A program made the position numbers and the translations under genes. From positions 41,166 through 105,165 of the forward strand of contig JAKAXU010000006.1 of NCBI GenBank assembly GCA_021816455.1: a DNA stretch of 64,000 bases, given 5' to 3'. The notes beneath the pieces were generated by a model. It saw only the letters and a list, made by a program, of their open reading frames with translations. It had not been told where the DNA came from and searched no databases. Below, piece by piece: positions 51,217 through 60,413 of this stretch. Source of the DNA: Acidobacteriota bacterium. GTDB taxonomy: Bacteria; Acidobacteriota; Terriglobia; Terriglobales; Acidobacteriaceae. Numbering within the stretch: position 1 is the first letter of the stretch; each line of letters opens with the position of its first letter.

Positions 51217-51876
51217 GTGAATGAATTCCGCAGAAAAATTGCCGCAGAATCCGAATCGAAGGATTGGATCGCTCGCTGGCGAACAATTGCGCGCAGAATA
51301 CGCGTTCCACTGGGCTTTGTGGCGGCTGCTGTCTATCTCTGGCGCCTCTTTGAAGCCGCTCCGCAGCCAATGGCAGTAGCTGGCAGCCTTCTGTTGGTCC
51401 TTCCTGGACTGTGGCTGCGTGGATATGCCGCCGGGTATGTGAAGAAGAATCAGGAACTGACGCAAACAGGGCCATATGCATACACTAGGAATCCACTCTA
51501 CCTGGGATCGATGCTGATGGCGGCCGGATTTGCCGTCACACTGATGAGCGTGGCGTTTGCCGCGATCCTGCTGGCAGGATTTGTGATGATTTACGTTCCG
51601 GTGATTGCAGGCGAAGAGGAGTTTCTGCGAAATCACTTCGCGGCGTATGAAGATTACTGTCGCAGAGTTCCGCGCCTGCTGCCGCGTCTGCTGCCGCGCG
51701 GGCAGAAGACGCCTTGGCAGGTCTCGCACGGCGTGAACGCTGAAAACGCCAACAACGAGGGCGGATTTTCCTTCGCGCTCTATCGAAAACACAGGGAGTA
51801 TCGCGCAATGCTGGGAGCGCTTCTGCTGTATGCGAGTCTCGTAGCTGCGCGTCTGCTCCACATGCACCGGATGTAA
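51217..51876 (+). CDS. isoprenylcysteine carboxyl methyltransferase (ICMT) family membrane protein
   Basis: 219 residues with four or five membrane segments. The SAM-binding C-terminal block is typical: GPYAYTRNPLYLGSMLMA and EEEFLRNHFAAYEDYCRRVPRLLP (split). ICMT/PEMT-type enzymes methylate lipids or carboxylates at the membrane. Its place after the lipid A genes hints at an envelope lipid substrate, which is inference. The GTG at 51217 has GGCAGG 7 bases upstream; TTG at 51160 is an alternative overlapping the previous gene. A 55-residue tail with one more membrane segment is unusual. Confidence 0.8.
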   Translation: MNEFRRKIAAESESKDWIARWRTIARRIRVPLGFVAAAVYLWRLFEAAPQPMAVAGSLLLVLPGLWLRGYAAGYVKKNQELTQTGPYAYTRNPLYLGSMLMAAGFAVTLMSVAFAAILLAGFVMIYVPVIAGEEEFLRNHFAAYEDYCRRVPRLLPRLLPRGQKTPWQVSHGVNAENANNEGGFSFALYRKHREYRAMLGALLLYASLVAARLLHMHRM

Positions 51877-52074
51877 GCGGTGTGCGTTTGGGAATGGAAA
51901 TCTTCCAGAAGCATTTCGCCGCTTCGGAAATGTTGCAACCAGGATCGTCTAGAATCGAAGAAGCACGTCACCGCAGGACGCGCTGCACCTCTGCTCACCC
52001 TACGAGTTTCGTGCGGATATTGCCTGCGAGATTTCACTGGACAATGACGTGAGGAGCCGCTTCTGAAGTTCCGC

Positions 52075-52854
52075 ATGAGAAAAGTTGTACCGCTGCTGGC
52101 ATCCTCCGCGCTCTGCCTGGCCATGCAGGCCATGCGTCCTGACGCGGGGAAGCAGTTGCCTTCGCTGCCACCGCCGCAATCGGGATTTCAGTTTCCGCAG
52201 CATCAGACGCTGACCTATGCCGTGGATTGGAGAGTCTTCCCCGCCGGTGTTGCTGTGCTGCACTTCGATGCTGACGGAACGCGGGAGCGGCTGTCTGCAA
52301 CTGCCGACACGTCGGGCGCGATCAATCTGCTGTTTCATGTTGCGGATCGTTTCCAGTCGAATTTTGATCGCGAGAACGGATGCACGGCAGAGTTTGACAA
52401 GCAGACCATCGAAGGTCGTCGCCGGATCGACTCCACAATGCGGCTGGACTACGCAACCGGCAGGTCGATTCTGGATGAACGCAATCTGACGAACGGACAG
52501 AAAAAGCGACTGGAGACAGGGATTCCACATTGCCTGACGGATCTGCTGACGGGCGTATTCTATGCCGCTTCGCAGCCGATGGAGATTGGCAGGGATTTCT
52601 ATCTGCCGGTTGCCGATCCTCTTCGCCCGGTGCTCGTGACGATGAAGGTGGAGAGCCGCGAAGAGGTGAAGACGCAGGCGGGCAGCTTTCACACGATTCG
52701 CGTACAGCCCACAGCCGATGCCGGCGTGGTGAAGAATCGCGGCGACATCTGGATCTGGTACACCAACGACGAGCGTCATCTGCCGGTGCAGATGCGCGCT
52801 CGCCTGTTCTGGGGAACTATCACGTTTCGCCTGGTCTCGGTCGAAGGAAAGTAG
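52075..52854 (+). CDS. DUF3108 exported protein
   Basis: 259 residues with an N-terminal signal peptide. DUF3108 blocks: QTLTYAVDWRVFPAGVAVLHF, ADRFQSNFD, FYLPVADPLRPVLVTMKVE, KNRGDIWIWYTNDERHLPVQMRARLFWGTITFRLV (split into parts). Family members are periplasmic beta-rich proteins of unknown function, often beside envelope lipid genes, as here. Confidence 0.85.
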   Translation: MRKVVPLLASSALCLAMQAMRPDAGKQLPSLPPPQSGFQFPQHQTLTYAVDWRVFPAGVAVLHFDADGTRERLSATADTSGAINLLFHVADRFQSNFDRENGCTAEFDKQTIEGRRRIDSTMRLDYATGRSILDERNLTNGQKKRLETGIPHCLTDLLTGVFYAASQPMEIGRDFYLPVADPLRPVLVTMKVESREEVKTQAGSFHTIRVQPTADAGVVKNRGDIWIWYTNDERHLPVQMRARLFWGTITFRLVSVEGK

Positions 52855-52877
52855 CGCTGCGGATTCGCTCCGCGTGC

Positions 52878-55655
52878 TCAGCGCCCGAAGGCGAATGCAG
52901 GCGAACACATCGGCAGCGCTTTCACGCCCGTGCCGTCAAGCGCAAAACAGGTGGTACCGTCCAGGTCGGTGCGAAAAGTGCGGACATGCGCCGCTTGCAG
53001 CTCTGCGAGCACCTCTGGCCTAGGATGTCCAAAATGATTGTGGCGTCCACAGGAGATGACTGCCCAGCGCGGTGAAACCGCAGCCAGGAACGATGACTGG
53101 GTGCTGGAGCGGCTGCCGTGATGACCGACTTTCAGGATCGTGCTTTGCAATGCGCTCGTTTGCATCATGCCGTCTTCCTCCGAAGCCTCGGCGTCGCCGG
53201 AGAGCAGAATAGAAGTAAAACCAAATTGTGCACGCATCACAAGCGAATCGTCGTTGGCAGGCTGTGAACCGGGCTGGTAGCTGAGCGCAGGTGCAAGAAC
53301 GCGGAATACGACGCGATCCAGGGAAAACTCCTCACCGAGGTGAAGGTGCCGAGTGCGTACGCCCTCCGAAGCTGCCTCGTCGAGCAGCGCCTTGTACGCG
53401 GCGACCGGAGGATTGTTGCCAACCCAGAGTTCGCGTGGATGAAAGTTGCGCACAACCGCGCTCAGTCCACCCATGTGGTCGGCGTGCGCATGGGTGAGCG
53501 CAACCGCATCCAGGTGGCGTATTCCGCGGGACCACAGAACCGGCGAAACCACATCTTCGCCAATCTCAAAAGCGGCTTGCAACGCCTGCGCATTGGATTG
53601 CACGCGTTCGTATCGAAGCTGGCCACCGCCATCGACGAGCAGCGTGTGACCACCCGGCGTGATGAGCAACAGCGAGTCTCCCTGACCCACATCGATGACC
53701 TGAAATAGAAGCTGGTTGGGAGCGGAGACGATTGGGCGCGGCCAAAGCACAATGGGCAGCACCAGCAGCAAAAGCGGAAACGCACCCATCCGTAGCGCTG
53801 GTCGGCACTGCGTAGCCACAAAGATGGCGGACAGAAGCACGACAATCACCAGCAGCGATTGCAGGAGCGCAGGTGAGGGGACTCGGATATCCGCCCATGG
53901 CTGACGCGTGGTGATGCGGATGACGAAACGCGCCGCGTGGAGCAGAAGAGCCACGAAAGCGGCGGGCAAAATCGCCAGCGGTTGCCAGATGACAAGCGCG
54001 CCAAGGGTAAGCATGGCAGCGGGAAGCAGGATGGAAAGCAACGGCAGAATGATCAGGCTGACGGGGAGTGCAAAAAGTGTGATCCGGTGAAAATAGGCGG
54101 CCATAGGGAGCGCCAGCGCGAGTTCGACGATGAGACTCGTGCAGGTGACCTCGATCATTCGAAGGACCCCTCGCACGACGACGGCAACCACACTCTCCGC
54201 TATTCCGTCATGCGCTTGCGGCGAGATACGGTGAGCGAGCCATCGCATCTGAGTTCGAAACTGAATGAGCGCAGGTGGAAGCGACGTGTCGCGGCGAAGA
54301 TCGGAGATATCGTGGGCCGCGAACAGCAGCGGCTGCACAGAGTCCTTCAGAAATGGAATTGCGATGCCCGCAATCGACGTCACCGACAGAAGCGTCATCT
54401 GAAGACTTGCGTCGAGGATGCTGTTCGGTTGCTTGGCCAGGATGCAGAGGGTGGCGAAGCCGATCAGGTTCAGCGGCGCGCGGCGACGATAAACCAGACG
54501 TCCAAGGAGAAAAAGCGTGATCATCCAGAAGGACCGCTGGACAGGAATGGCAAAGCCGGTGGAAAGAGCAAAGAGAAACGTGCACAGGATCGTGACGACC
54601 GTGGACAGAGTGCGCGGCACGCGAATTTTTTCCAGCAGGAGAAGTAAAATCGCGGCGAGAATGGCCAGGTGAAGACCGGAGACCACAATCAGGTGAAATG
54701 TTCCCGTGCGTTCGAAACCACTGCGCAAGGGACGATCCAGAAAGTGACGGTCGCCGGTCAGCATCGCCGTCAACATCGCCGAATCCTGGGGTTCCATGCG
54801 AAAGAGTGTTGGAAGCAGGCGCATGGAATCCGGGAGAGCATCGATACGCGCAGCCGCTGTTTGACGCCAGCGATTCAGCAGGCACGATGTGCTCTGCTGG
54901 CCCTCGCGGCCGATCTGCAGCAGGCGACCGGGAAGGTCGGCATGGATGTCGCCACCGGCGGAGACGGCTTGTGAGGCGAGGTAATTCTGGCGATTCCACA
55001 CGCCGGGATCGTGATAAACGGCTGGGGGGCGCAGTTGCATGAGAATTCGAAGCTGGTCGCCACAGTGGACGTTCCTTGGCGCATGGTCGCGCCAGAGGGC
55101 CGCGACGCGAATCCGGCTGGCGGAAGTATCCGGCACCGGTACCATTCCATCTGAGGTGTCCGTGATCGATTCGGTGCGCGTAACTCGCAGGTCGAAGGTC
55201 TGCGAGAAAGAGGCCGAATCGGATGGATGAACTGCCGTTGTCGCGTCTCCTGCATCCGAGGCGTTCTCTTCCTTGCGCAGTGGTTCTGCGGTGGCGACCA
55301 CTCCTTCGACAGTACGCAGCAGTCCGTCTTCGAGCGCGTTGATAGAGGGGGACGGAATAGGTTGCGGCGCAGTCTGCGACGACCAGAAGCCAAGCAGCAC
55401 CCAGAGCGCGCCAAGTGGCATCCATGCAAGACGCGGTGCGCGGAAGACGCTGCCCCACGAAACTCCGGCCAAAGCAAAGACCCCAATCAGAAGCCATCCG
55501 GAGCGAAGATAGAAGCTCTGTGCCAGAAGTACGCCCAGGGCGAAGAGCAGCGCTGCGCAGAAGAGCGGGCTGTGCGCGGCGAATGGAAGCGCATTCGAAG
55601 TGGAATCCTCATTCCGGCTGTGTGGCTCGGAATGCGGCGCGGCGATTTCCGGCAA
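52878..55655 (-). CDS. comEC: ComEC/Rec2-type DNA uptake channel
   Basis: 925 residues. An N-terminal DUF4131-like membrane and OB-type region (1-280) is followed by the competence domain with many membrane segments (290-620, ERTGTFHLIVVSGLHLAIL) and a C-terminal metallo-beta-lactamase domain (640-925) with LTHAHADHMGGLSAV and KVGHHGSRSSTQSSFL. ComEC carries single-stranded DNA across the inner membrane in natural transformation. It ends the valS-led gene run and converges with DUF3108, 23 bp apart. Confidence 0.92.
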   Translation of the reverse strand: MPEIAAPHSEPHSRNEDSTSNALPFAAHSPLFCAALLFALGVLLAQSFYLRSGWLLIGVFALAGVSWGSVFRAPRLAWMPLGALWVLLGFWSSQTAPQPIPSPSINALEDGLLRTVEGVVATAEPLRKEENASDAGDATTAVHPSDSASFSQTFDLRVTRTESITDTSDGMVPVPDTSASRIRVAALWRDHAPRNVHCGDQLRILMQLRPPAVYHDPGVWNRQNYLASQAVSAGGDIHADLPGRLLQIGREGQQSTSCLLNRWRQTAAARIDALPDSMRLLPTLFRMEPQDSAMLTAMLTGDRHFLDRPLRSGFERTGTFHLIVVSGLHLAILAAILLLLLEKIRVPRTLSTVVTILCTFLFALSTGFAIPVQRSFWMITLFLLGRLVYRRRAPLNLIGFATLCILAKQPNSILDASLQMTLLSVTSIAGIAIPFLKDSVQPLLFAAHDISDLRRDTSLPPALIQFRTQMRWLAHRISPQAHDGIAESVVAVVVRGVLRMIEVTCTSLIVELALALPMAAYFHRITLFALPVSLIILPLLSILLPAAMLTLGALVIWQPLAILPAAFVALLLHAARFVIRITTRQPWADIRVPSPALLQSLLVIVVLLSAIFVATQCRPALRMGAFPLLLLVLPIVLWPRPIVSAPNQLLFQVIDVGQGDSLLLITPGGHTLLVDGGGQLRYERVQSNAQALQAAFEIGEDVVSPVLWSRGIRHLDAVALTHAHADHMGGLSAVVRNFHPRELWVGNNPPVAAYKALLDEAASEGVRTRHLHLGEEFSLDRVVFRVLAPALSYQPGSQPANDDSLVMRAQFGFTSILLSGDAEASEEDGMMQTSALQSTILKVGHHGSRSSTQSSFLAAVSPRWAVISCGRHNHFGHPRPEVLAELQAAHVRTFRTDLDGTTCFALDGTGVKALPMCSPAFAFGR

Positions 55656-55738
55656 GTCAATGCTCCAGACGGGAGATGAAACTCGACAAAAACGCAGCTC
55701 GGGGCAATGTGCGGCGGTGCAACGACTCAGACGTCCTG

Positions 55739-57097
55739 CTAGCTTTTGCGGACGAGTTTCACAACGGTCTCGATGTGGTACGTCTGAGGAAATAAATCTA
55801 CCAGATGGATTGACTCGATCTGAAATCGCTCGGCGGTGAGCAGTTTCAGGTCGCGGGCAAGCGTCACCGGATCGCAGGAGACATAGGTCATGCGGGCAGG
55901 ATGAATGGCGGCAAGCAGAGCGCAGGTTTCTGCGCCAAGGCCGGAACGCGGAGGGTCCAGAACAAGGAAGTCAGGGCGCTTCTCGCGCTCCCTGCGATTC
56001 TGATGCAGAAAGGAAAGAGTCGAAGCCTCCACTGCTCGACTGGATGGATTTTTCAACGCATTTTGGAGGGAGCGGAACGAAGTATTCGCGCCTTCTACGG
56101 CGATCACGCGGTCGAATTGCATCTCGAGAGCACGCGCGAAAAATCCTACTCCGGCGAAAAGATCCCAGGCCAGCGATCCTTTTTCATGCTGCGTCACCAG
56201 CGCGCGAAATGGCTCCAGCAGCCAGCGATTGACCTGAAAAAATGCGCCTGCTGGAATCTCGTACTGCGTCTCTGCAACAGAGTAGAGCAGCGTCCCGCTG
56301 CCCACCTGGGCTATCTGCGCGGAGGCCGGATCGTTGTCGCCGGTTGCGAGCGTGATTCCGCTGAGCGGTGAGCCGATCTCTTCCAGCATCGTGTCCAGCA
56401 GGGAAGCAAGCCGCAAGACAGGCTGTGCTGCGACTTGCGTTTCTCGCCGCGTGGCCGCAACTCCCGCGCCGTTGGCATCGGACGGAATCAGTGTAACCTG
56501 AACCGCATCTTGCGTTGGATTTGTGATCAGCTCGATTTCGGCGATGCAATCCAGATGTCCCTGCTGCTTCAGCCACTCCGCGATCCGCAGCGCCAGAGGC
56601 ACAAGGACGGGAGAAGCAATCGGGCATTGAACGATGGGAACAATTCGATGGGAAAAGCGCGCGCGATAGCCGAGCCGACTGCCGGAGTTTGCGATCGTGG
56701 AATCGACCGCGAGTCGAATCCTATTGCGATACGCCCATGGATGCCCGTCCAGCAGCAGGATCGGCTGTGGCACATCAAGGCCCGCGCGGCTCAGGGCGTC
56801 GCGAAGAATCGCGAGTTTGAAATGACGCTGCTGTTCCGAACCGGCATGCTGATAATGGCATCCGCCGCACTGACCGAAGTGAACGCACTCCGGTCGGAGA
56901 CGATCCGGTGAGGGCTCGATAAGCGTCTTCGCCTCTCCGCGCGCGTAATTACGTTTTGCTTCGAGAATCTCCATCGCGACGAATTCGTGCGGCATGACCA
57001 AAGGCGCGAAGACGACCTGTCCATTGTGACGAGCGAGAAAATCGCCTCCGTAGACGGGCTTTTCAATGCGCGTTTCGATACGCTCACCGATCTTCAT
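55739..57097 (-). CDS. rlmD: RlmD/TrmA-family RNA (uracil-C5)-methyltransferase
   Basis: 452 residues. A TRAM-like N-terminal domain (1-55) precedes Fe-S ligand cysteines CVHFGQCGGCHYQH and VPIVQCPIA. The SAM domain has QVNRWLLEPF, WDLFAGVGFFARAL, LDPPRSGLG and the catalytic Cys in TYVSCDPVTLARDL. It makes 5-methyluridine in 23S rRNA (RlmD) or a related site. The ATG at 57097 overlaps the upstream stop (ATGA). Confidence 0.9.
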   Translation of the reverse strand: MKIGERIETRIEKPVYGGDFLARHNGQVVFAPLVMPHEFVAMEILEAKRNYARGEAKTLIEPSPDRLRPECVHFGQCGGCHYQHAGSEQQRHFKLAILRDALSRAGLDVPQPILLLDGHPWAYRNRIRLAVDSTIANSGSRLGYRARFSHRIVPIVQCPIASPVLVPLALRIAEWLKQQGHLDCIAEIELITNPTQDAVQVTLIPSDANGAGVAATRRETQVAAQPVLRLASLLDTMLEEIGSPLSGITLATGDNDPASAQIAQVGSGTLLYSVAETQYEIPAGAFFQVNRWLLEPFRALVTQHEKGSLAWDLFAGVGFFARALEMQFDRVIAVEGANTSFRSLQNALKNPSSRAVEASTLSFLHQNRREREKRPDFLVLDPPRSGLGAETCALLAAIHPARMTYVSCDPVTLARDLKLLTAERFQIESIHLVDLFPQTYHIETVVKLVRKS

Positions 57098-57801
57098 CTG
57101 TGCCTCATATAGAAGAGGCTGAGTCGCTGAAGGTCTAACTCTTCCATGAGACGTTTGTGCAGATATTGCCTTTGCACAAGCTGCATCTGCGCTGCCGACA
57201 TGCGGGTACGGAAGGCTGCAAGATCGTGCGCAGCGCGTTGCTTCCACTCAATCAGCCGGGATTCCGGAACTGCTGTAAGCAGCGCGGCGAAGAGTTTTTC
57301 TTCCAGCGCGGTGAGCGTCGTCTCCAGTTCCTCGGGATGCGCGTGAACGCCCTCCGCATCGTCGGCAAGTCGCAGCAGGTGCTGCGCGATCGATGAACAG
57401 GCATCCTGCGCGATGGGCGCCGCGAGCAGACGCTCGGCGGCGGTGCGCAGATGATCTGCAATCTGAGCCGAGGAAAGCTCCAATTCGGCCTGCGTTCGGG
57501 ACCGGGAAGTGGCTCCGGTAGCCGCCTCTGCCATCTGTTCGGCGGCCTCCATCACGGCCTGGGTGCACCAGGCCAGTCCGTTGATTCGCGCAGCCGTCCG
57601 GCCACGCTTGCGAGCCTCATATTTCTCGAATGCGTTGTCGATGCCGCGCAGTACCGCGGTGAGCGGAATGCCTGCTTCGCGCCATGTCTCGATCAGCGCC
57701 CAGTCCAGCGTGGAAAGCAGTAGAAGCGAGCCGCGGCGACGCTGAAAATGCTCTTCGATTTCGGTGAAGTAATTGACGTAGTTCTGCACAAGCGTGATCA
57801 C
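57094..57801 (-). CDS. conserved helical protein of unknown function
   Basis: 235 residues, all-helical, no signal. Conserved-looking block: YFTEIEEHFQRRRGSLLLLSTLDWALIETWREAGIPL (read in parts) then VLRGIDNAFEKYEARKRG. The pattern is one I associate with an acidobacterial protein of unknown role. The GTG start overlaps the coaX stop (GTGA) and its stop overlaps the rlmD start (ATGA), so it is translated as part of a coupled trio. Confidence 0.75.
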   Translation of the reverse strand: MITLVQNYVNYFTEIEEHFQRRRGSLLLLSTLDWALIETWREAGIPLTAVLRGIDNAFEKYEARKRGRTAARINGLAWCTQAVMEAAEQMAEAATGATSRSRTQAELELSSAQIADHLRTAAERLLAAPIAQDACSSIAQHLLRLADDAEGVHAHPEELETTLTALEEKLFAALLTAVPESRLIEWKQRAAHDLAAFRTRMSAAQMQLVQRQYLHKRLMEELDLQRLSLFYMRHR

Positions 57802-58649
57802 CGGATGCGGTTTGACTGACGGGCAGCGAGACGCTCCGGTCGATTTTTTTGAAATAGCAGATACAGCCCTTCGAGCGTCAGTTTGTCATCGTGTTGCTGA
57901 AGAAATTCGGAATCCTCGAGGACAAGACCGGCCAGGCCGCCCGTGGCGATGACGCGCGGCGCAGCGGGAGAAGTGGCCTGCATCTCGGCAATCATGCGCC
58001 GCAGGATGCCATCGACGAGGCCGATGTAGCCGTAATAGAGTCCGCTTTGCAGGTGGGCGACGGTGTTGGTTCCGATCACGTTTGCAGGACGACGGATATC
58101 GACGCGTCCAAGCCTGGCCGCGCGCGCAAAGAGCGCATCCGCACTAATTCCCAGCCCTGGCGCGATGACGCCTCCAAGATATTCTCCGCGCGCGGAGATG
58201 ACATCGAACGTGGTTGCAGTTCCGAAATCCACCACAATCGCCGGACCACCATACTTTGCAAATGCAGCGACCGCGTTCACCAGGCGGTCGGCGCCGAGTT
58301 CTGAAGGATTATCGACCAGCACGGGCATTCCGGTCTTGATGCCCGGCTCTACAAAAATCGGCTGGATTCCGAAGTACGATTCGCAAACCTGCTGGAGGGT
58401 GCTCTCCATCGGCGGCACGACAGAAGAAATGATGATGTGATGCACCTGACGGGTGGAGATCTGATGGAGGTTGAAGAGATTGACGAAGAGAACGCCGTAC
58501 TCATCTGTGGTTTGCGAGCGATGCGTGGAGACGCGCCAGTGCGCGACCAGCGAGGCCGCCGTCGCGCCGACGGATTCGGGAGCACTGGAATCGAGCGCGA
58601 ACAGACCCAGAACGGTGTTGGTGTTTCCGACATCGAGTGCGAGCAACAT
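57798..58649 (-). CDS. coaX: type III pantothenate kinase
   Basis: 283 residues. CoaX catalyses the first step of CoA synthesis. Acetate-kinase-fold motifs: LALDVGNTNTVLGLF (phosphate 1), SELGADRLVNAVAAFAKYG, VVDFGTATTFDVIS and ATGGLAGLV. 46 bp separate it from birA upstream, the common birA-coaX order. Confidence 0.95.
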   Translation of the reverse strand: MLLALDVGNTNTVLGLFALDSSAPESVGATAASLVAHWRVSTHRSQTTDEYGVLFVNLFNLHQISTRQVHHIIISSVVPPMESTLQQVCESYFGIQPIFVEPGIKTGMPVLVDNPSELGADRLVNAVAAFAKYGGPAIVVDFGTATTFDVISARGEYLGGVIAPGLGISADALFARAARLGRVDIRRPANVIGTNTVAHLQSGLYYGYIGLVDGILRRMIAEMQATSPAAPRVIATGGLAGLVLEDSEFLQQHDDKLTLEGLYLLFQKNRPERLAARQSNRIR

Positions 58650-58695
58650 AAAGGAAATCCTTCGTGAAAAACGGTTCAGGAATGCGAACCAGAAT

Positions 58696-59493
58696 CTAAG
58701 GATGGAATCCTGGCTCGCGCAGGCCGCCCGTGGTGATCGTTTGTGTGCCGCTGGCGGTTTTCACAAGCAGAAATCCTTCAGGATTCAGACCAGCCGTAAT
58801 GCCACTTACCTGCAGAGGTCCATGCACCTCGACAGATTTACCGCGAACCCAGGTGGAGACTGCCTCCAGGCGGCTGGGGATGGCCGCAAAGTACGCCGGA
58901 CGTGTCGCTGGGGAATCCACGCGCGACAGCTCGGCATGGAGTGATTGTAGCAGCGCAATCAGCAACCCTTCGTTTTCGACCAGGCGGCCTGTTTCGAGAT
59001 CAAGCGAAGTAGCCGGCGTAGCGAGATTGGGCGGGAATTGCCGCTGGTGCAGATTGACTCCGATTCCGATCACCGCGAAGAGACCACGCGCCGCATCCGT
59101 CTGCGCTTCCACCAGAATTCCTGCGCACTTGCGTCCATTCAGCAGGAGATCGTTCGGCCAGCGCAGATCCGCCGAAAGAGCGGTGGTTTCCAGAATCGCG
59201 CGGTGCAGGGCAAGCCCGGCCATCAAGGGAAGCCACACAAGTTGCGCAGGCTTCCAGTGCGGCCGGATCAGTATGCTCACGTAAAGCCCTTGTCCGGCTG
59301 CGGAATGCCAGCGATGATCGCCGCGTCCACGGCCGGCAGTTTGCTCACCGGCAAGATAAACGGAGCCATGAGGTGCTCCACCGCGCCCCTGCTGCATGGC
59401 GTGGATGTTGGTCGAGTCGATCTGAGAAAACCAGTGCAAACGCCCGGCAAAGATCGTCTCAGCGAGTGCTTTGTTGGCGACTTGCAAATCCAT
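58696..59493 (-). CDS. birA: biotin-[acetyl-CoA-carboxylase] ligase
   Basis: 265 residues, the monofunctional form without an N-terminal DNA-binding domain. The ligase motif is AGRGRGDHRWHS, with SQIDSTNIHAM and KCAGILVEAQ, WPNDLLLNGRK and a C-terminal SH3-like domain (GLNPEGFLLVKTASG). It attaches biotin to the carboxyl carrier protein. It starts 7 bp after the nadC stop. Confidence 0.93.
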   Translation of the reverse strand: MDLQVANKALAETIFAGRLHWFSQIDSTNIHAMQQGRGGAPHGSVYLAGEQTAGRGRGDHRWHSAAGQGLYVSILIRPHWKPAQLVWLPLMAGLALHRAILETTALSADLRWPNDLLLNGRKCAGILVEAQTDAARGLFAVIGIGVNLHQRQFPPNLATPATSLDLETGRLVENEGLLIALLQSLHAELSRVDSPATRPAYFAAIPSRLEAVSTWVRGKSVEVHGPLQVSGITAGLNPEGFLLVKTASGTQTITTGGLREPGFHP

Positions 59494-59500
59494 TCGGTGC

Positions 59501-60382
59501 TCAGTTCACGGCTGCAATGCGCATCGAGATATCGGCCGCCGGAGCGGAATGGGTGAGCGCGCCCACCGAGATGAAGTCCACACCGGCTTCCGCGTAGGCG
59601 CGAATGTTTTCGAGAACGATGCCGCCTGAAGCCTCGATCGGGATCCAGCCGTCTCCCCTGCGAATGCGCTTGACGCAGGCTGCTGTCTGGTCGGGCGTCA
59701 TGTTGTCGAGCAGGATAGCTTCAGCTCCTGCCTCCAACGCTTCGGCCAGCTCTTCCATCGAGCGGACTTCGATCTGGATGCGCTTGCCCGCAGGGCGCGC
59801 CGCAAGCGACTGGGCGAGCACGCGGCGAATTCCGCCGCCAAGCGCAATGTGATTGTTTTTGATGAGAACTCCATCGGAGAGATCGAGCCGGTGGTTGGTG
59901 CCGCCGCCGCAGACAACGGCATATTTCTCCAGCATGCGCAGACCGGGGATCGTCTTGCGCGTGTCGAGGACGCGCGCCGAGGTTCCGCGGAGGGCATCCG
60001 CATAGCGGCGTGTAAGGGTAGCGATTCCGCTCAGGTGCTGGAGCAGGTTCAGGATCACGCGCTCACAGCTCAGCAGAGCCTGTGCGCGATGGCGAATGAC
60101 GGCCAGCGGCTGACCGTCGCGGACAGCAACACTATCGAAAATCTCAGGATGGCTGACGACCTCGAAACGAGTCGCTTCAGATGGGTGGAGCGCGGCGAAA
60201 CGATCCAGAAAAGCAGAGATGCAGCCCAGCCCGCAAACCGTCAGATTCTGGCGCGCGAGAATCGTCGCCGTTGCCTGGAGCGCAGGGTCCACGGTCAGCC
60301 GCGTCGTCAGGTCGCCAGTCGCAATGTCTTCCTGGAGAGCGCGGTCGAGAAGCGCTTCAATATGGTAGTTCTTCCATTCCAT
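59501..60382 (-). CDS. nadC: nicotinate-nucleotide pyrophosphorylase (quinolinate phosphoribosyltransferase)
   Basis: 293 residues. NadC makes nicotinate mononucleotide from quinolinate and PRPP. Signature: DTRKTIPGLRMLEKYAVVCGG then NHRLDLSDGVLIKNNH (split), and IEASGGIVLENIRAYAEAGVD. Start MEWKNYHIEALLDRALQEDI; GGAGG lies about 12 bases upstream of the ATG at 60382. It is 31 bp after valS. Confidence 0.94.
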   Translation of the reverse strand: MEWKNYHIEALLDRALQEDIATGDLTTRLTVDPALQATATILARQNLTVCGLGCISAFLDRFAALHPSEATRFEVVSHPEIFDSVAVRDGQPLAVIRHRAQALLSCERVILNLLQHLSGIATLTRRYADALRGTSARVLDTRKTIPGLRMLEKYAVVCGGGTNHRLDLSDGVLIKNNHIALGGGIRRVLAQSLAARPAGKRIQIEVRSMEELAEALEAGAEAILLDNMTPDQTAACVKRIRRGDGWIPIEASGGIVLENIRAYAEAGVDFISVGALTHSAPAADISMRIAAVN

Positions 60383-60413
60383 CGTGCCTGCACACCTCCG
60401 CTCCTGTCGTCCT

